Counted from the stretch's first letter, positions 40,062-48,936 are shown. The stretch: 64,000 nucleotides of DNA from Streptomyces bikiniensis (GCA_000716465.1 JNWL01000011.1:62001-126000); one strand, 5' to 3'. Notes: generated by a model from the letters alone, not told the origin. Translations and numbers: made by a program.

Positions 40062-41618
40062 ATGGACTGGCTCACCTCCGAGAACCTCGTCGCCGTCGTC
40101 ACCGCACTCATCGGCGTCCTGGTCTCGATCGGCGTCGCCTGGTACCAGTGGTGGGTGCTGCGCCAGCGGCGGATCGGCTACCGCATCCAGCTGGACACGG
40201 CCGTCGGCGGCGGGACGAACGGTGCCGATGCCGGCACCGGCACCGGCACCGGCGCGGCCGTGCGGCGCGGTTACTTCAACGCCAGCCCCGGCCTGGAGGA
40301 CGCCACCCTCGTCCTGCTCAGGATCGAGAACGACGGGGCCCTGTCCGTCACCCGCGAGCACTACACGGACGGGGACGACCACGGGCTGACGGTGGAGTTC
40401 GAGGGGCGGCACGTGAAGGCGGTCGTCGTCACCGCCCCCGACCACCCCCGCCTCCTCAGCCACTTCCCCGAGTCCTGGACGGGCCCCGCGGAGGGCGCCA
40501 CCAGCATCGCCCTGCCGAAGGTCCCGCTCAACCGGGGCGCCTACTACAAGCTGCTCGTCCTGCTCGCCGGCGGCCCGATCGGCGGCGCGGTCACGGTCGA
40601 CGGCAGCATCACCGAGGGCCGCGTCCACCCCACCCGCAGCCTCACCCCCGACGACAAGCCGCCCGTCTTCAGCCGGGCCGCGCTGTCCGTCACGGTCCTC
40701 CTCACCGCGTGCGTCGTCGCCCTCGCCGCGATCATCGTCCGGGAGGAGGCCCCGCCGCCGATCGGCTGCGCCCGGGGCACCCTCACGGTCAGCGGCTCGA
40801 CGGCCTTCGCGCCCGTCGCACGGCAGCTCGCGAAGGAGTACGAGAAGGACTGCGCGGGTGCGAAGGTGACCGTGGACGCGCACGGCTCGGCCACCGGCGT
40901 CCGGGAACTGGACGCCGCCGGGAGGAAGGCCGCCGCGGCGAAGGAGGCACCGCCCGCCGTCGTCGCGCTCTCCGACGGGCGCAAGCCGAACGGCCACCCG
41001 GAGCTGCGGGAGACCCCGGTCGCCGTCTCCCTCTTCACCCTCGTCGTGCACGACGGGGTACCCGTCGCCAACCTGAGCCGGGCGCAGATCCGGGGCGTCT
41101 ACCGGGGCGACATCACCAACTGGAGCGCGCTCGGCGGCCCGAACCTGCCGATCCGGCTGGTGAGCCGGAACGCCGGCTCCGGCACCCGGGAGGTCTTCCA
41201 GCGCCGGGTCCTCGGGGAGAACGAACCGGCCCACTCCTCCCTCGACTGCGAGCACCGCGACGACCCCCGGGCGAAGGTGACCCGCTGCGAACTCGACTCC
41301 ACCGAACAGGTCCTGGACACCGTCGCCCGGCTCCCCGGGGCCGTCGGCTACGGCGAACTGCGCGCGAGCGGCACCGTGAAGGGCCTGCACCGGGTGGCGA
41401 TCGACGGCCGCGACGCCGACGTCGACGAGCTGGGCGCGTCCGACTACCCGTACCGGGAGATCGAGTACGCCTACACCTGGGGCGAGCCGCCGACCGGCTC
41501 CCTGACGGCCGGCTTCCTCGCCTACCTCACCCGGGGCGCCGGCCAGGACCTCGTCCGCCTCCACGGCCACCTGCCCTGCGCCACCCCGAAGGGGCTGCGG
41601 GTCTGCGGGGACGGGTGA
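40062..41618 (+). CDS. Membrane-tethered phosphate-binding-like (PstS-type) protein
   Basis: A 518-residue protein with an unusual layout. An N-terminal helix (LVAVVTALIGVLVSIGVAWY) is followed by a ~170-residue soluble domain (NASPGLEDATLVLLRIEN, a beta-rich module) and a second helix (ALSVTVLLTACVVALAAII). A periplasmic-binding-protein domain follows, with TVSGSTAFAPVARQLAKEY, RGDITNWSALGG and SRNAGSGTREVFQRRV, the hallmarks of PstS-like phosphate binding. Unlike real PstS it is not a lipoprotein and has no pst transport genes beside it. It is followed, 95 bp later, by a receptor-type Ser/Thr kinase, suggesting a sensing pair. Confidence 0.82.
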   Translation: MDWLTSENLVAVVTALIGVLVSIGVAWYQWWVLRQRRIGYRIQLDTAVGGGTNGADAGTGTGTGAAVRRGYFNASPGLEDATLVLLRIENDGALSVTREHYTDGDDHGLTVEFEGRHVKAVVVTAPDHPRLLSHFPESWTGPAEGATSIALPKVPLNRGAYYKLLVLLAGGPIGGAVTVDGSITEGRVHPTRSLTPDDKPPVFSRAALSVTVLLTACVVALAAIIVREEAPPPIGCARGTLTVSGSTAFAPVARQLAKEYEKDCAGAKVTVDAHGSATGVRELDAAGRKAAAAKEAPPAVVALSDGRKPNGHPELRETPVAVSLFTLVVHDGVPVANLSRAQIRGVYRGDITNWSALGGPNLPIRLVSRNAGSGTREVFQRRVLGENEPAHSSLDCEHRDDPRAKVTRCELDSTEQVLDTVARLPGAVGYGELRASGTVKGLHRVAIDGRDADVDELGASDYPYREIEYAYTWGEPPTGSLTAGFLAYLTRGAGQDLVRLHGHLPCATPKGLRVCGDG

Positions 41619-41713
41619 GGCCCTCCCCCGGGGCGCCCGGGGCTGCCGAGGCCCCCGGGGCGCTCGAAGGGACACGGGGACGGGCCCCGGCCGGTCTGGC
41701 ATGCTCTGACGAC

Positions 41714-43738
41714 GTGGAGCCATTGAACGCGGAGGACCCGGAGCGCATCGGCCCGTTCCGACTGATCGGCCGCCTCGGGGTCGGGGGGATGGGCCGGGTC
41801 TTCCTGGCGCGCTCGGCCGGGGGCCGGACGGTCGCCGTGAAGGTGGTGCACGCGGAACTGGCCTCCCAGGACGAGTTCCGGCGCCGGTTCGCCCGCGAGG
41901 TCGCCGCCCTGGAGCGGGTCGGCGGCACGGGCACGGCCCCCGTCCTCGGCTCGGACACCGGCGCCGAGGCCCCCTGGGTCGCCGTCGGGTACGTGCCGGG
42001 GCCCTCGCTGCGGGCGGTGGTGGGCGACGCGCACGGGCCGCTGCCGACGGAGACCGTACGGACCCTGGCGGCCGGGCTCGCCCGCGCCCTCGGCCATATC
42101 CACGCCGCCGGGCTCGTCCACCGCGACCTCAAGCCCTCGAACGTCCTGCTGACCGTCGACGAGCCGCAGCTCATCGACTTCGGCATCGCCCGCGCCCTCG
42201 ACACGGTCGCCGAGGGCGGCAACCTCACCACCACCGGGGCCGTCGTCGGCTCCCCCGGCTTCATGTCGCCCGAGCAGGTGCGCGGCGAGCGCCTGACGCC
42301 CGCGTCGGACGTCTTCTGCCTGGGCTCGGTCCTGGTGTACGCGGCGACCGGGCGCGCGCCCTTCGGCACGGCGGACAGCGGCGTCCACGCCACGATGTTC
42401 CGCATCGCCCACGACGAGCCCGACCTGACGGGCCTGCCGCCCGAGCTCACCGGCCTGATCCGGGCCTGCCTCGCCAAGGACCCGGCGGCCCGCCCCGCGA
42501 CGGACGAGCTGGTCGGGACGCTCCCGGTCGCCGACCCCTGGCTCCCGGCGGACGTCCTGGCCCGCCTGGGCCGACACGCGGCGCGACTGCTGGAGGCGGA
42601 GGCGGGGACGGGGACGGGGGTGGCCCCCGGGGCCGAGGGCACTGGCCATACGGTCTCCGGGGGCTCCGGTCGTACGGCCTCCGGGGGCTCCGGCCGTACG
42701 GTCTCCGGGGGCTCCGGCCGTACGGTCTCCGGGGGCACCGGTCGTACGGCCTCCGGGGACACCGGCCGTACGGCCTCCGGGGAGCCGACCGGCGCCCCCG
42801 CCCCCGCTCCCGCCCACCCGACCGGGTCCACCGTCGCCCCGTCCCGCCCCCGGCGCCGCCGGGCCCTGCTCGCCGGCCTCACGACCCTCGCGGTGGCGGC
42901 CGCGGCCACCGCCGCGTACACCTTCTGGCCGGGCCCGGCCACCGGTACCGACGGGAAGGGCGAGCGGGGAACGGGCGGGACGGCCGCCCCCGCCCCCGCC
43001 GGGATCGTCCCGGCCGCCTTCCTCGGCGCCTGGGAGGGCGTGCTCCAGGGCGGCGAGGACCACCCCAGGGAGACCGTCCGCATCGAGATCACGCAGGGCC
43101 CGGCCGGCGCCAAGAACGCCGTCTACACCCAGGTGTCCGAGAACCGCCTGTGCATGGGACGCTCGCGGCTCGTCTCGGCCGACGAGGACGAGGTCGTGTA
43201 CGGCGAGTCCGACGTGACGACCAGCGTGCCCGCCGCCCGCTGCACCCCGGCCGCCCACCAGACCCTCGCCCTGCGCTCCCCCGACGTCCTGGAGTGGACC
43301 TCGGGCGCCGCGAGGGCCACCTTCCGCAAGGCCCCCACCGGCACGTCCGTCGTCCCCGCCCGCTTCCTCGGGGAGTGGCAGAACGTCCCCCGGCCGGAGG
43401 TCTACGGCGACCAGGACGGGCGGTACGGCACGTGGGTGACGGTCACGCAGGGGCCGGTCGGGACGCGGGTCGTCCGGTTCCGGGACGTCTTCCCGCGCCT
43501 GGACGAGGAGGGCGCGCCCACCCCCGAGACGGTCTCCTGCGGCTCCACCGCCGTCCTCGGCGGCTCCGGGAACCTGCTGGTCGTCGGCCCGCAGGTGCGG
43601 GACCAGGGCGCCTGGGACCCCGAGTGCGCGGAGAACGGCTCCAGCTACCTCCAGGTCGTGCGGGGGAAGGGCGAGGACCGGCTCCTGGTGTACCCGATGG
43701 TCGACGCGGAGCCGGGCGAGTACCGGCGGCGTTCCTAG
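41714..43738 (+). CDS. Receptor-type Ser/Thr protein kinase with repeat linker
   Basis: A 674-residue kinase. The kinase domain (about residues 13-270) has GRLGVGGMGRVF, VAVKVVHA, LVHRDLKPSN and LIDFGIARA, and an activation segment with LTTTGAVVGSPGFMSPEQ. A Ser/Gly/Arg-Thr linker made of an 8-residue tandem repeat leads to one membrane helix (ALLAGLTTLAVAAAATAAYTF). Outside are two similar beta-rich domains (PAAFLGAWEGVLQ and PARFLGEWQNVP) that look like an internal duplication of a lipocalin-like fold. The GTG at 41714 lies 8 nt after CATGCT. Likely a signalling partner of the preceding phosphate-binding-like protein. Confidence 0.92.
   Translation: MEPLNAEDPERIGPFRLIGRLGVGGMGRVFLARSAGGRTVAVKVVHAELASQDEFRRRFAREVAALERVGGTGTAPVLGSDTGAEAPWVAVGYVPGPSLRAVVGDAHGPLPTETVRTLAAGLARALGHIHAAGLVHRDLKPSNVLLTVDEPQLIDFGIARALDTVAEGGNLTTTGAVVGSPGFMSPEQVRGERLTPASDVFCLGSVLVYAATGRAPFGTADSGVHATMFRIAHDEPDLTGLPPELTGLIRACLAKDPAARPATDELVGTLPVADPWLPADVLARLGRHAARLLEAEAGTGTGVAPGAEGTGHTVSGGSGRTASGGSGRTVSGGSGRTVSGGTGRTASGDTGRTASGEPTGAPAPAPAHPTGSTVAPSRPRRRRALLAGLTTLAVAAAATAAYTFWPGPATGTDGKGERGTGGTAAPAPAGIVPAAFLGAWEGVLQGGEDHPRETVRIEITQGPAGAKNAVYTQVSENRLCMGRSRLVSADEDEVVYGESDVTTSVPAARCTPAAHQTLALRSPDVLEWTSGAARATFRKAPTGTSVVPARFLGEWQNVPRPEVYGDQDGRYGTWVTVTQGPVGTRVVRFRDVFPRLDEEGAPTPETVSCGSTAVLGGSGNLLVVGPQVRDQGAWDPECAENGSSYLQVVRGKGEDRLLVYPMVDAEPGEYRRRS
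42651..42782 (+). repeat. 24-bp in-frame tandem repeat in the kinase linker
   Basis: Units at 42651, 42675, 42699, 42723 and 42747 plus a half unit to 42782. They encode repeated T-V/A-S-G-G-S-G-R octapeptides between the kinase domain and the membrane helix. Confidence 0.85.
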
Positions 43739-43768
43739 TCCTTCCGGAAAGCCGGAAAGCCGGAGCGC

Positions 43769-43812
43769 GCGAGGGCCCGCGCCCCGGTCGGTGACCGGGG
43801 GCGGGCCCTCGC
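43769..43812. terminator. Terminator between the kinase gene and purA
   Basis: A 12-bp outer stem (43769-43780 with 43801-43812) continues after a single bulged G into seven further pairs. It separates convergent genes. Confidence 0.75.
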
Positions 43813-43838
43813 ACGTACTCCTTCTCCTTCCGGACGTC

Positions 43839-45122
43839 CTACAGGAAGGAGTTGATCTCGATCGTCTCGGTGCGGCCGGGGCCGACGCCGATGGCGGAGA
43901 TCGGGGCGCCCGACATCTCCTCCAGGGCCTTCACGTAGGCCTGCGCGTTCTTCGGCAGGTCGGCGAAGGTCTTGGCCTTGGTGATGTCCTCGGACCAGCC
44001 CGGCAGCATCTCGTAGACCGGCTTCGCGTGGTGGAAGTCGGTCTGCGAGTAGGGCAGCTCCTCGACGCGCCTGCCGTCGATCTCGTACGCGACGCAGACC
44101 GGGATCTGCTCCCAGCCGGTGAGCACGTCGAGCTTGGTGAGGAAGAAGTCGGTCAGGCCGTTGACGCGGGTGGCGTAGCGGGCGATGACCGCGTCGAACC
44201 AGCCGCAGCGCCGGTCGCGGCCGGTGGTGACGCCGCGCTCGCCGCCGATGCGGCGCAGGTCCTCGCCGTCCTGGTCGAACAGCTCGGTCGGGAACGGGCC
44301 GGCGCCGACGCGGGTCGTGTACGCCTTGAGGATGCCGATGACGCGGCTGATCTTCGTCGGGCCGACGCCGGTGCCGGTGCAGGCGCCGCCGGCGGTCGGG
44401 TTCGAGGAGGTGACGAAGGGGTACGTGCCGTGGTCGACGTCGAGCAGGGTGCCCTGGCCGCCCTCGAAGAGCACGACCTTGTCCTCGTCCAGCGCGTTGT
44501 TGAGGATCAGGGTCGTGTCGGCGACGAACGGCTTGATCTGCTCCGCGTACTGGAGCATCTCCTCGACGATCTGCCCGGCCTCGATGGCCCGCCGGTTGTA
44601 CAGCTTGGCGAGGAGCTGGTTCTTCCCCTCCAGGGCCGCTTCGACCTTCTGGGTGAGGATCGACTCGTCGTACAGGTCCTGGACCCGGATGCCGACGCGG
44701 TTGATCTTGTCGGCGTAGGTCGGGCCGATGCCCCGGCCCGTGGTGCCGATCTTGCGCTTGCCGAGGAACCGTTCCGTCACCTTGTCGAGGGTGACGTTGT
44801 ACGGGGTGATCAGATGGGCGTTGCCGCTGATCAGGAGCTTCGACGTGTCGACGCCGCGTTCGTTCAGTCCGCTCAGCTCGGAGAGCAGGACCGCCGGGTC
44901 GACGACGACACCGTTTCCGATCACCGGGGTGCACCCCGGCGAGAGGATTCCGGAAGGGAGAAGATGCAGCGCGTACTTCTGGTCGCCCACGACGACCGTG
45001 TGGCCGGCGTTGTTGCCGCCCTGGTAGCGCACCACATAGTCAACGGATCCACCGAGCAGGTCGGTGGCCTTTCCCTTGCCCTCGTCACCCCACTGAGCAC
45101 CGAGCAGCACAAGTGCGGGCAC
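43839..45122 (-). CDS. purA: Adenylosuccinate synthase
   Basis: A 427-residue enzyme that joins IMP and aspartate with GTP hydrolysis in AMP synthesis. It begins [18 protein letters not shown], the GTP/IMP-binding P-loop, followed by [21 protein letters not shown] and the C-terminal [16 protein letters not shown] are family-specific. Length is standard. The ATG at 45122 lies ~80 bp downstream (in transcript direction) of a stable hairpin in the leader. It is monocistronic and divergent from the DAG-kinase-like gene. Confidence 0.97.
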   Translation of the reverse strand: MPALVLLGAQWGDEGKGKATDLLGGSVDYVVRYQGGNNAGHTVVVGDQKYALHLLPSGILSPGCTPVIGNGVVVDPAVLLSELSGLNERGVDTSKLLISGNAHLITPYNVTLDKVTERFLGKRKIGTTGRGIGPTYADKINRVGIRVQDLYDESILTQKVEAALEGKNQLLAKLYNRRAIEAGQIVEEMLQYAEQIKPFVADTTLILNNALDEDKVVLFEGGQGTLLDVDHGTYPFVTSSNPTAGGACTGTGVGPTKISRVIGILKAYTTRVGAGPFPTELFDQDGEDLRRIGGERGVTTGRDRRCGWFDAVIARYATRVNGLTDFFLTKLDVLTGWEQIPVCVAYEIDGRRVEELPYSQTDFHHAKPVYEMLPGWSEDITKAKTFADLPKNAQAYVKALEEMSGAPISAIGVGPGRTETIEINSFL

Positions 45123-45203
45123 AGGCGTACACCCCTTCCGGGTGGGGCATGTCCAAGGTCAGGGGGCGTACGCCGCCTCACCGGTGTGCCCCGGAATAGA
45201 CGA

Positions 45204-45231
45204 AGCCCCTGGCGCAATAGCGCAAGGGGCT
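45204..45231. other. Stable hairpin in the purA/DAG-kinase divergent region
   Basis: AGCCCCT/AGGGGCT and GCGC/GCGC stems separated by one mismatch, with an AATA loop (45204-45231). It is upstream of both divergent genes, so it may be part of the purA leader or a promoter-proximal structure; no known riboswitch class is recognised. Confidence 0.5.
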
Positions 45232-45265
45232 CTTGCACAAAGATGCTACCCGAGGAAGGACCGAG

Positions 45266-46048
45266 GTGTCGGATCACGACCAGCTGCTGGTCATCGTCGA
45301 CCCGGTCGCCCGCCGAAGCGACGGCGAGTCCGTACGGATCGCGAAGGATGTCCTGTCCGCCGGCGCGAAGGCGAAGATCTGCCTGCCGGACGGCCCGGAG
45401 GAATTCTCCCGGGCCCTGGCCCGGCGCGGCTCCCGGCGCCCCGTGCTGCTCGGGGACGACCGGGCCCTGCTGCGCGCGGTGACCCTGCTGCACCGCGAGC
45501 GGGACCTCGCGGAGGGGGCCCTCGCCCTGGTTCCGATCGGCGCGCCGGAGGCCCTGGAGGTCGCGCACGCGCTCGGCGTGCCGTCCTCCACCCCGGCGGC
45601 GGCGCGGGCGGCCCTGGAGGGGGCGGTGCGCCGCCTGGACCTCCTGGTGGACGACAGCGACGGCGTCGTCCTCGGGGACCTGCTGGTCCCGGCCGTCCCG
45701 GTCCCGGCCCCGGCGGCCCCGTCGGTCTGGGGCACCTGCCGTTCCCTGGTCCGCACCCTGGTCCCCCCGGCGGTCCGCACGCACCCCCTGCGGGTGGAGG
45801 CGGACGGCGTCCTGCTCGCGGACGTGGACGCCCCGCTGGAGGCCCTGACGGCCCGCTCGGTCGCCGGCGCGGCCGAGGTGACCGTCCGTCCCCCCGCCGC
45901 CCCGCCCCGCCGCACCACCGCCCGCACCCTCACCGTCTCGGGCCCGGACTTCCGCTACCGCGCGGACGGCCGCCTGACGGGCCCGGTGCGGAGACGGACG
46001 TGGACGGTGCGGGAGGGGGCGTGGGGGTTGCGGCTGCCGAGGGGGTGA
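45266..46048 (+). CDS. Diacylglycerol kinase-like catalytic domain protein
   Basis: A 260-residue protein resembling the DAGK/sphingosine-kinase fold: an N-terminal LLVIVDPVARRSDGESVR, an ALVPIGAPEALEVAHALG stretch in the position of the GGGDGT/NDFAR-type region, and a beta-rich C-terminal half. The strict GGDGT motif is not visible, so catalytic activity is uncertain. The GTG at 45266 follows GGAAGGA; an upstream in-frame ATG at 45233 lies in the hairpin region. Its stop codon sits in the first unit of a 42-bp tandem duplication. Confidence 0.75.
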   Translation: MSDHDQLLVIVDPVARRSDGESVRIAKDVLSAGAKAKICLPDGPEEFSRALARRGSRRPVLLGDDRALLRAVTLLHRERDLAEGALALVPIGAPEALEVAHALGVPSSTPAAARAALEGAVRRLDLLVDDSDGVVLGDLLVPAVPVPAPAAPSVWGTCRSLVRTLVPPAVRTHPLRVEADGVLLADVDAPLEALTARSVAGAAEVTVRPPAAPPRRTTARTLTVSGPDFRYRADGRLTGPVRRRTWTVREGAWGLRLPRG

Positions 46049-46104
46049 CGTCGGGGAGGGGTGTGGGGGCGCGGCTGCCGGAGGTGTGACGTCGGGGAGG
46101 AGGT
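46021..46104. repeat. 42-bp tandem duplication spanning the stop codon of the DAG-kinase-like gene
   Basis: Units 46021-46062 and 46063-46104 share GTGGGGG, CGGCTGCCG and TGACGTCGGGGAGG. The TGA stop (46046-46048) is in the first unit and a TGA recurs at the same place in the second. Confidence 0.8.
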
Positions 46105-46181
46105 GACGTTGCCGGGGGCGCGCAGGGAATCCCGTACGGGGAGCGGATAGCGTCCTGGAAGGGGACACCACGGGGGCCGTG

Positions 46182-46868
46182 ATGACGTATGCGCTGGACG
46201 GGGCGGAGACCGCCGAGGCACTGGAGCGGTACCGGCGGCGGGCCGAGGGGTCGCTGGCCGGGGGCCTCCTCCTGCTCCTCGCGGGCGCGCTCTTCGCGTT
46301 CCGGCCCGGCTCCGCCGGGATCGCCGCCGTGCTCGCGTGGCCCGTCACCTTGGGCGTCATGTTCGCCCTCGTCGGGGCCGGGTCCCTGGTGATCGCCCGC
46401 AGGATGCGGGCCGTCCTGGTCGCCGGGGAGTGGTCGGCGCACACCGCCGTACCGGTCGCCCGCCGCCTGCACTCCCCGGCGGTCGTCCTGGGCTCTCCGG
46501 CGACCGGCGAACTGTGGCCGCTCACCGTCGTGGCCGTGCGGTGGCGGCAGGACGCGGCCGAGCCCGGCCCCGACGGCGTACTGCGCTGGTGCGGCGACCC
46601 GCGCACGGGCGGGGTCCTCGCCCATCCGGACAGCGGGAAGCTGTTCTGGGCGAAGCCGGTACGGGGCGGGGCCGCGCGGCGCCGGGTCGTACGGCGGGCG
46701 GAGGCGCGAGGGCTGCCGGCCCTGGCGGCCCCGACCGGTCCACGGCCGGCCGGAGACGGCACCGCGCCCCTGCCGAGGCCCCGGACACGCCCTCCGCCCG
46801 CTGCTGCGCCCCGGTCTAGCGCGGGAGCCCCGGGAAGACCGGCGCGTCCTACGGGCGCGATGGGGTGA
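46182..46868 (+). CDS. Hypothetical membrane protein
   Basis: A 228-residue protein of unknown function. A charged N-terminal helix (TAEALERYRRRAEG) is followed by two transmembrane segments (AGGLLLLLAGALFAF and LAWPVTLGVMFALVGAGSLVIA), a soluble beta-rich domain (TGELWPLTVVAVRWRQ and SGKLFWAKPVRGG) and a Pro/Arg/Ala-rich tail that is probably disordered. The ATG at 46182 is better spaced from the GGGGG ribosome binding site than the GTG at 46179. It converges on the P450 gene. Confidence 0.75.
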   Translation: MTYALDGAETAEALERYRRRAEGSLAGGLLLLLAGALFAFRPGSAGIAAVLAWPVTLGVMFALVGAGSLVIARRMRAVLVAGEWSAHTAVPVARRLHSPAVVLGSPATGELWPLTVVAVRWRQDAAEPGPDGVLRWCGDPRTGGVLAHPDSGKLFWAKPVRGGAARRRVVRRAEARGLPALAAPTGPRPAGDGTAPLPRPRTRPPPAAAPRSSAGAPGRPARPTGAMG

Positions 46869-46907
46869 AACGGGACAGCCGGAAGGCCTCGCCGGGCGAG
46901 CCGGCCC

Positions 46908-48098
46908 TCACACCTCCACCACCAGCTCCTCGAACCCCCTGATCACGTACCCCGGCTTCCGCACCGGCTCCGAGACCAGGCGCAGCCCCGGTGCCCGCCG
47001 CAGGAGCTCCGCGAAGAGGGTCGTCAGTTCCAGGCGGGCCAGGGGGGCGCCCAGGCAGTAGTGGATGCCCGCGCCGAAGGCGAGGTGGGGGTTGTCGGGG
47101 CGGGTGAGGTCGAGGGTGTCGGCCGTGGGGCCGAAGCGGGACGGGTCGCGGTTGGCCGAGCCGAGGAGGAGGGCGACCTCCGAGCCCCGGGGGATCAGCA
47201 GGCCGTCGAGTTCGACGTCGTCCAGGACCCAGCGCTCGAACATCTGGAGCGGGGTGTCGTAGCGCAGGAGTTCTTCCACAGCTGTGGACAAGTTTTCGAG
47301 ACGTGGACGGACGCCCTCCTGGAGGAGGATCCGCCAGCCGTTGACCGTGGTGTTCACCGTCGCCTCGTGGCCCGCGTTCAGGAGGAGCACGCAGGTCGAG
47401 ATCATCTCCTGCTTCGTCAGCTCCCGGACCCCGAGGAGGGCTGTGATCAGGTCCTCTCCCGGATCCTTGCGGCGCCTCGCGATCAGTTCGCGGAGGTAGG
47501 CCGAGAACGCGAGCGACGCCTCCACCGCCCGCCCCGCCGTCTCCTCCGACGGGTTCGGCTCGAACATCCCGCAGATCGCCGCCGACCAGGGCCGCAGCCG
47601 GCCCCGCTCCTCGTCCTCCTCCGGGATCCCCAGCATCTCCGCGATCACCGCGACCGGCAGCGGTTCCGCCACCAGCGCCTGGAGGTCGCCGCCGCCCGCC
47701 GCCAGCAGGTCCCCGACCAGACCGGCGGCGAGGCGCCGTACCGTCGGGGCCAGGTTCTCCACCGTCCTCGGCGTGAACGCCTTCGAAACCAGGCGGCGGA
47801 TGCGGGTGTGGTCCGCGCCCTCCAGGTCCAGGAGCCCGTGGTCGTTCAGGGTGTGGAAGGGCTCGTGCGCCGGGTCCGGCGCCTCCCGGCCGAACTCCTC
47901 GTGCGTGAAGCGGTGCGTGTACGTGCGGCCCAGGCGCCGGTCCCGCAGGAGCGCCGAGACGTCCTCGTGGTGCGGGACCAGCCACTGGCGGGTCGGCTCG
48001 TGCCAGTGGGCGCGGCCCGCCGCCCGCAGCTCGGCGTAGGCGGGGTAGGGATCGGCGACGAACTGCGGGGACCAGGGGTCGTACGCGGGGGTGTCCAT
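46908..48098 (-). CDS. Cytochrome P450
   Basis: A 396-residue bacterial class I P450. The heme-thiolate signature is FGAGIHYCLGAPLAR near residue 345, the I-helix is VLLLNAGHEATVNTTV, and the E-x-x-R of the K-helix falls in AVEELLRYD. The I-helix position normally held by the O2-activating threonine (GHET) is alanine here, as in P450eryF, with a Thr one residue later. Substrate unknown; redox partners are not adjacent. TAGCGT (minus strand; 48105-48110) ends 6 nt before the ATG and overlaps the left end of the inverted-repeat element, so that element may contribute to its promoter. Confidence 0.94.
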   Translation of the reverse strand: MDTPAYDPWSPQFVADPYPAYAELRAAGRAHWHEPTRQWLVPHHEDVSALLRDRRLGRTYTHRFTHEEFGREAPDPAHEPFHTLNDHGLLDLEGADHTRIRRLVSKAFTPRTVENLAPTVRRLAAGLVGDLLAAGGGDLQALVAEPLPVAVIAEMLGIPEEDEERGRLRPWSAAICGMFEPNPSEETAGRAVEASLAFSAYLRELIARRRKDPGEDLITALLGVRELTKQEMISTCVLLLNAGHEATVNTTVNGWRILLQEGVRPRLENLSTAVEELLRYDTPLQMFERWVLDDVELDGLLIPRGSEVALLLGSANRDPSRFGPTADTLDLTRPDNPHLAFGAGIHYCLGAPLARLELTTLFAELLRRAPGLRLVSEPVRKPGYVIRGFEELVVEV

Positions 48099-48108
48099 GG
48101 ACCGACGC

Positions 48109-48276
48109 TAGGGCCTGCCCGGCGGAACAGGGTCGGACAGGCCGCGGCCGTCTGGTGCGGTGGCCCGCAAGGCGCCGGAGCGGGTCGACAGCGGAGCTGT
48201 CGGGGCGTTTCGGCAACGCGGCGAGGTGCCGTGCCGGGCGTCGCGGCCCCGGCCGCGGTCCGCCGGACAGGCCCTA
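48109..48276. mobile_element. MITE-like element with 18-bp terminal inverted repeats
   Basis: The left end TAGGGCCTGCCCGGCGGA (48109-48126) is the inverse complement of 48259-48276 with one mismatch. Both termini are TA-like, as expected for TA-targeting transposons, and the 168-bp interior has no gene. Inner CCGCGGCC/GGCCGCGG sequences extend the symmetry. The right end provides the TAG stop of the response regulator, and the left end overlaps the P450 promoter. The family (IS5/IS630-related) is an inference. Confidence 0.6.
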
Positions 48277-48936
48277 CCCGCCGACCCGTACCAGCCCCGC
48301 CTCGTACGCGAACACCGCCGCCTGCGTCCGGTCCCGCAGGCCCAGTTTCACCAGGATCCGGCTCACGTGCGTCTTGATCGTGGACTCCGCCACGACCAGG
48401 TGGTCCGCGATCTCCGCGTTCGACAGGCCCTGCGCGATCAGCACCAGGACCTCCGTCTCGCGCTCGGTCAGCTCCCCGATCTGCGCCGTCGCCGGCAGAC
48501 GCGGCGATGCCCCCGGCGCCTTCGCGAACTCGGTGATCAGGCGCTTCGTGACGGTCGGCGCGAGCAGCGCCTCGCCCGCCGCGACGACCCGGACCCCGTC
48601 CGCGAGCTGCCGGGCCGAGGCGTCCTTGAGCAGGAAGCCGGAGGCCCCGGCGCGCAGCGCCTGGTACACGTACTCGTCCAGGTCGAACGTGGTCAGGACC
48701 AGCACCTTCGCGTCCGCGTCGGCCGCCACGATCTCCCGCGTGGCCTCGATGCCGTTCAGCTCCGGCATCCGGATGTCCATCAGGACCACGTCCGGGCGCA
48801 GGGCCGCCACCTGGGCGATCGCCTCCCGGCCGTTGACCGCCTCACCGACGACCTCGATGTCCGGCATCGCGCCCAGCAGGACCGAGAAGCCCTCCCGGAC
48901 CATCATCTGGTCGTCGACGATCAGCACCCGGATCAC
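48274..48936 (-). CDS. LuxR-type (NarL/FixJ) response regulator
   Basis: A 220-residue response regulator. The receiver domain has VLIVDDQMMVREGF, phosphoacceptor Asp in DVVLMDIRMPELNG, Thr in VLVLTTFD and Lys in GFLLKDASA. The C-terminal HTH is LTERETEVLVLIAQGLSNAEIAD and VAESTIKTHVSRILVKL. The gene overlaps its histidine kinase by 4 bp (ATGA at 48933-48936), forming a two-component operon. The stop codon TAG is part of the terminal inverted repeat of the adjacent element, so its natural C-terminus may have been altered slightly. Confidence 0.95.
   Translation of the reverse strand: MIRVLIVDDQMMVREGFSVLLGAMPDIEVVGEAVNGREAIAQVAALRPDVVLMDIRMPELNGIEATREIVAADADAKVLVLTTFDLDEYVYQALRAGASGFLLKDASARQLADGVRVVAAGEALLAPTVTKRLITEFAKAPGASPRLPATAQIGELTERETEVLVLIAQGLSNAEIADHLVVAESTIKTHVSRILVKLGLRDRTQAAVFAYEAGLVRVGG

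Noticed and set aside
40013..41700. Open frame upstream of the second kinase suggesting a much larger fused kinase
   Set aside because: The upstream part is out of frame with the phosphate-binding-like gene, Arg/Pro rich and without motifs; the GTG at 41714 gives a normal kinase N-terminus.
45204..45231. Known riboswitch in front of purA
   Set aside because: The structure is a single hairpin without the conserved loops of purine or other known riboswitch classes.
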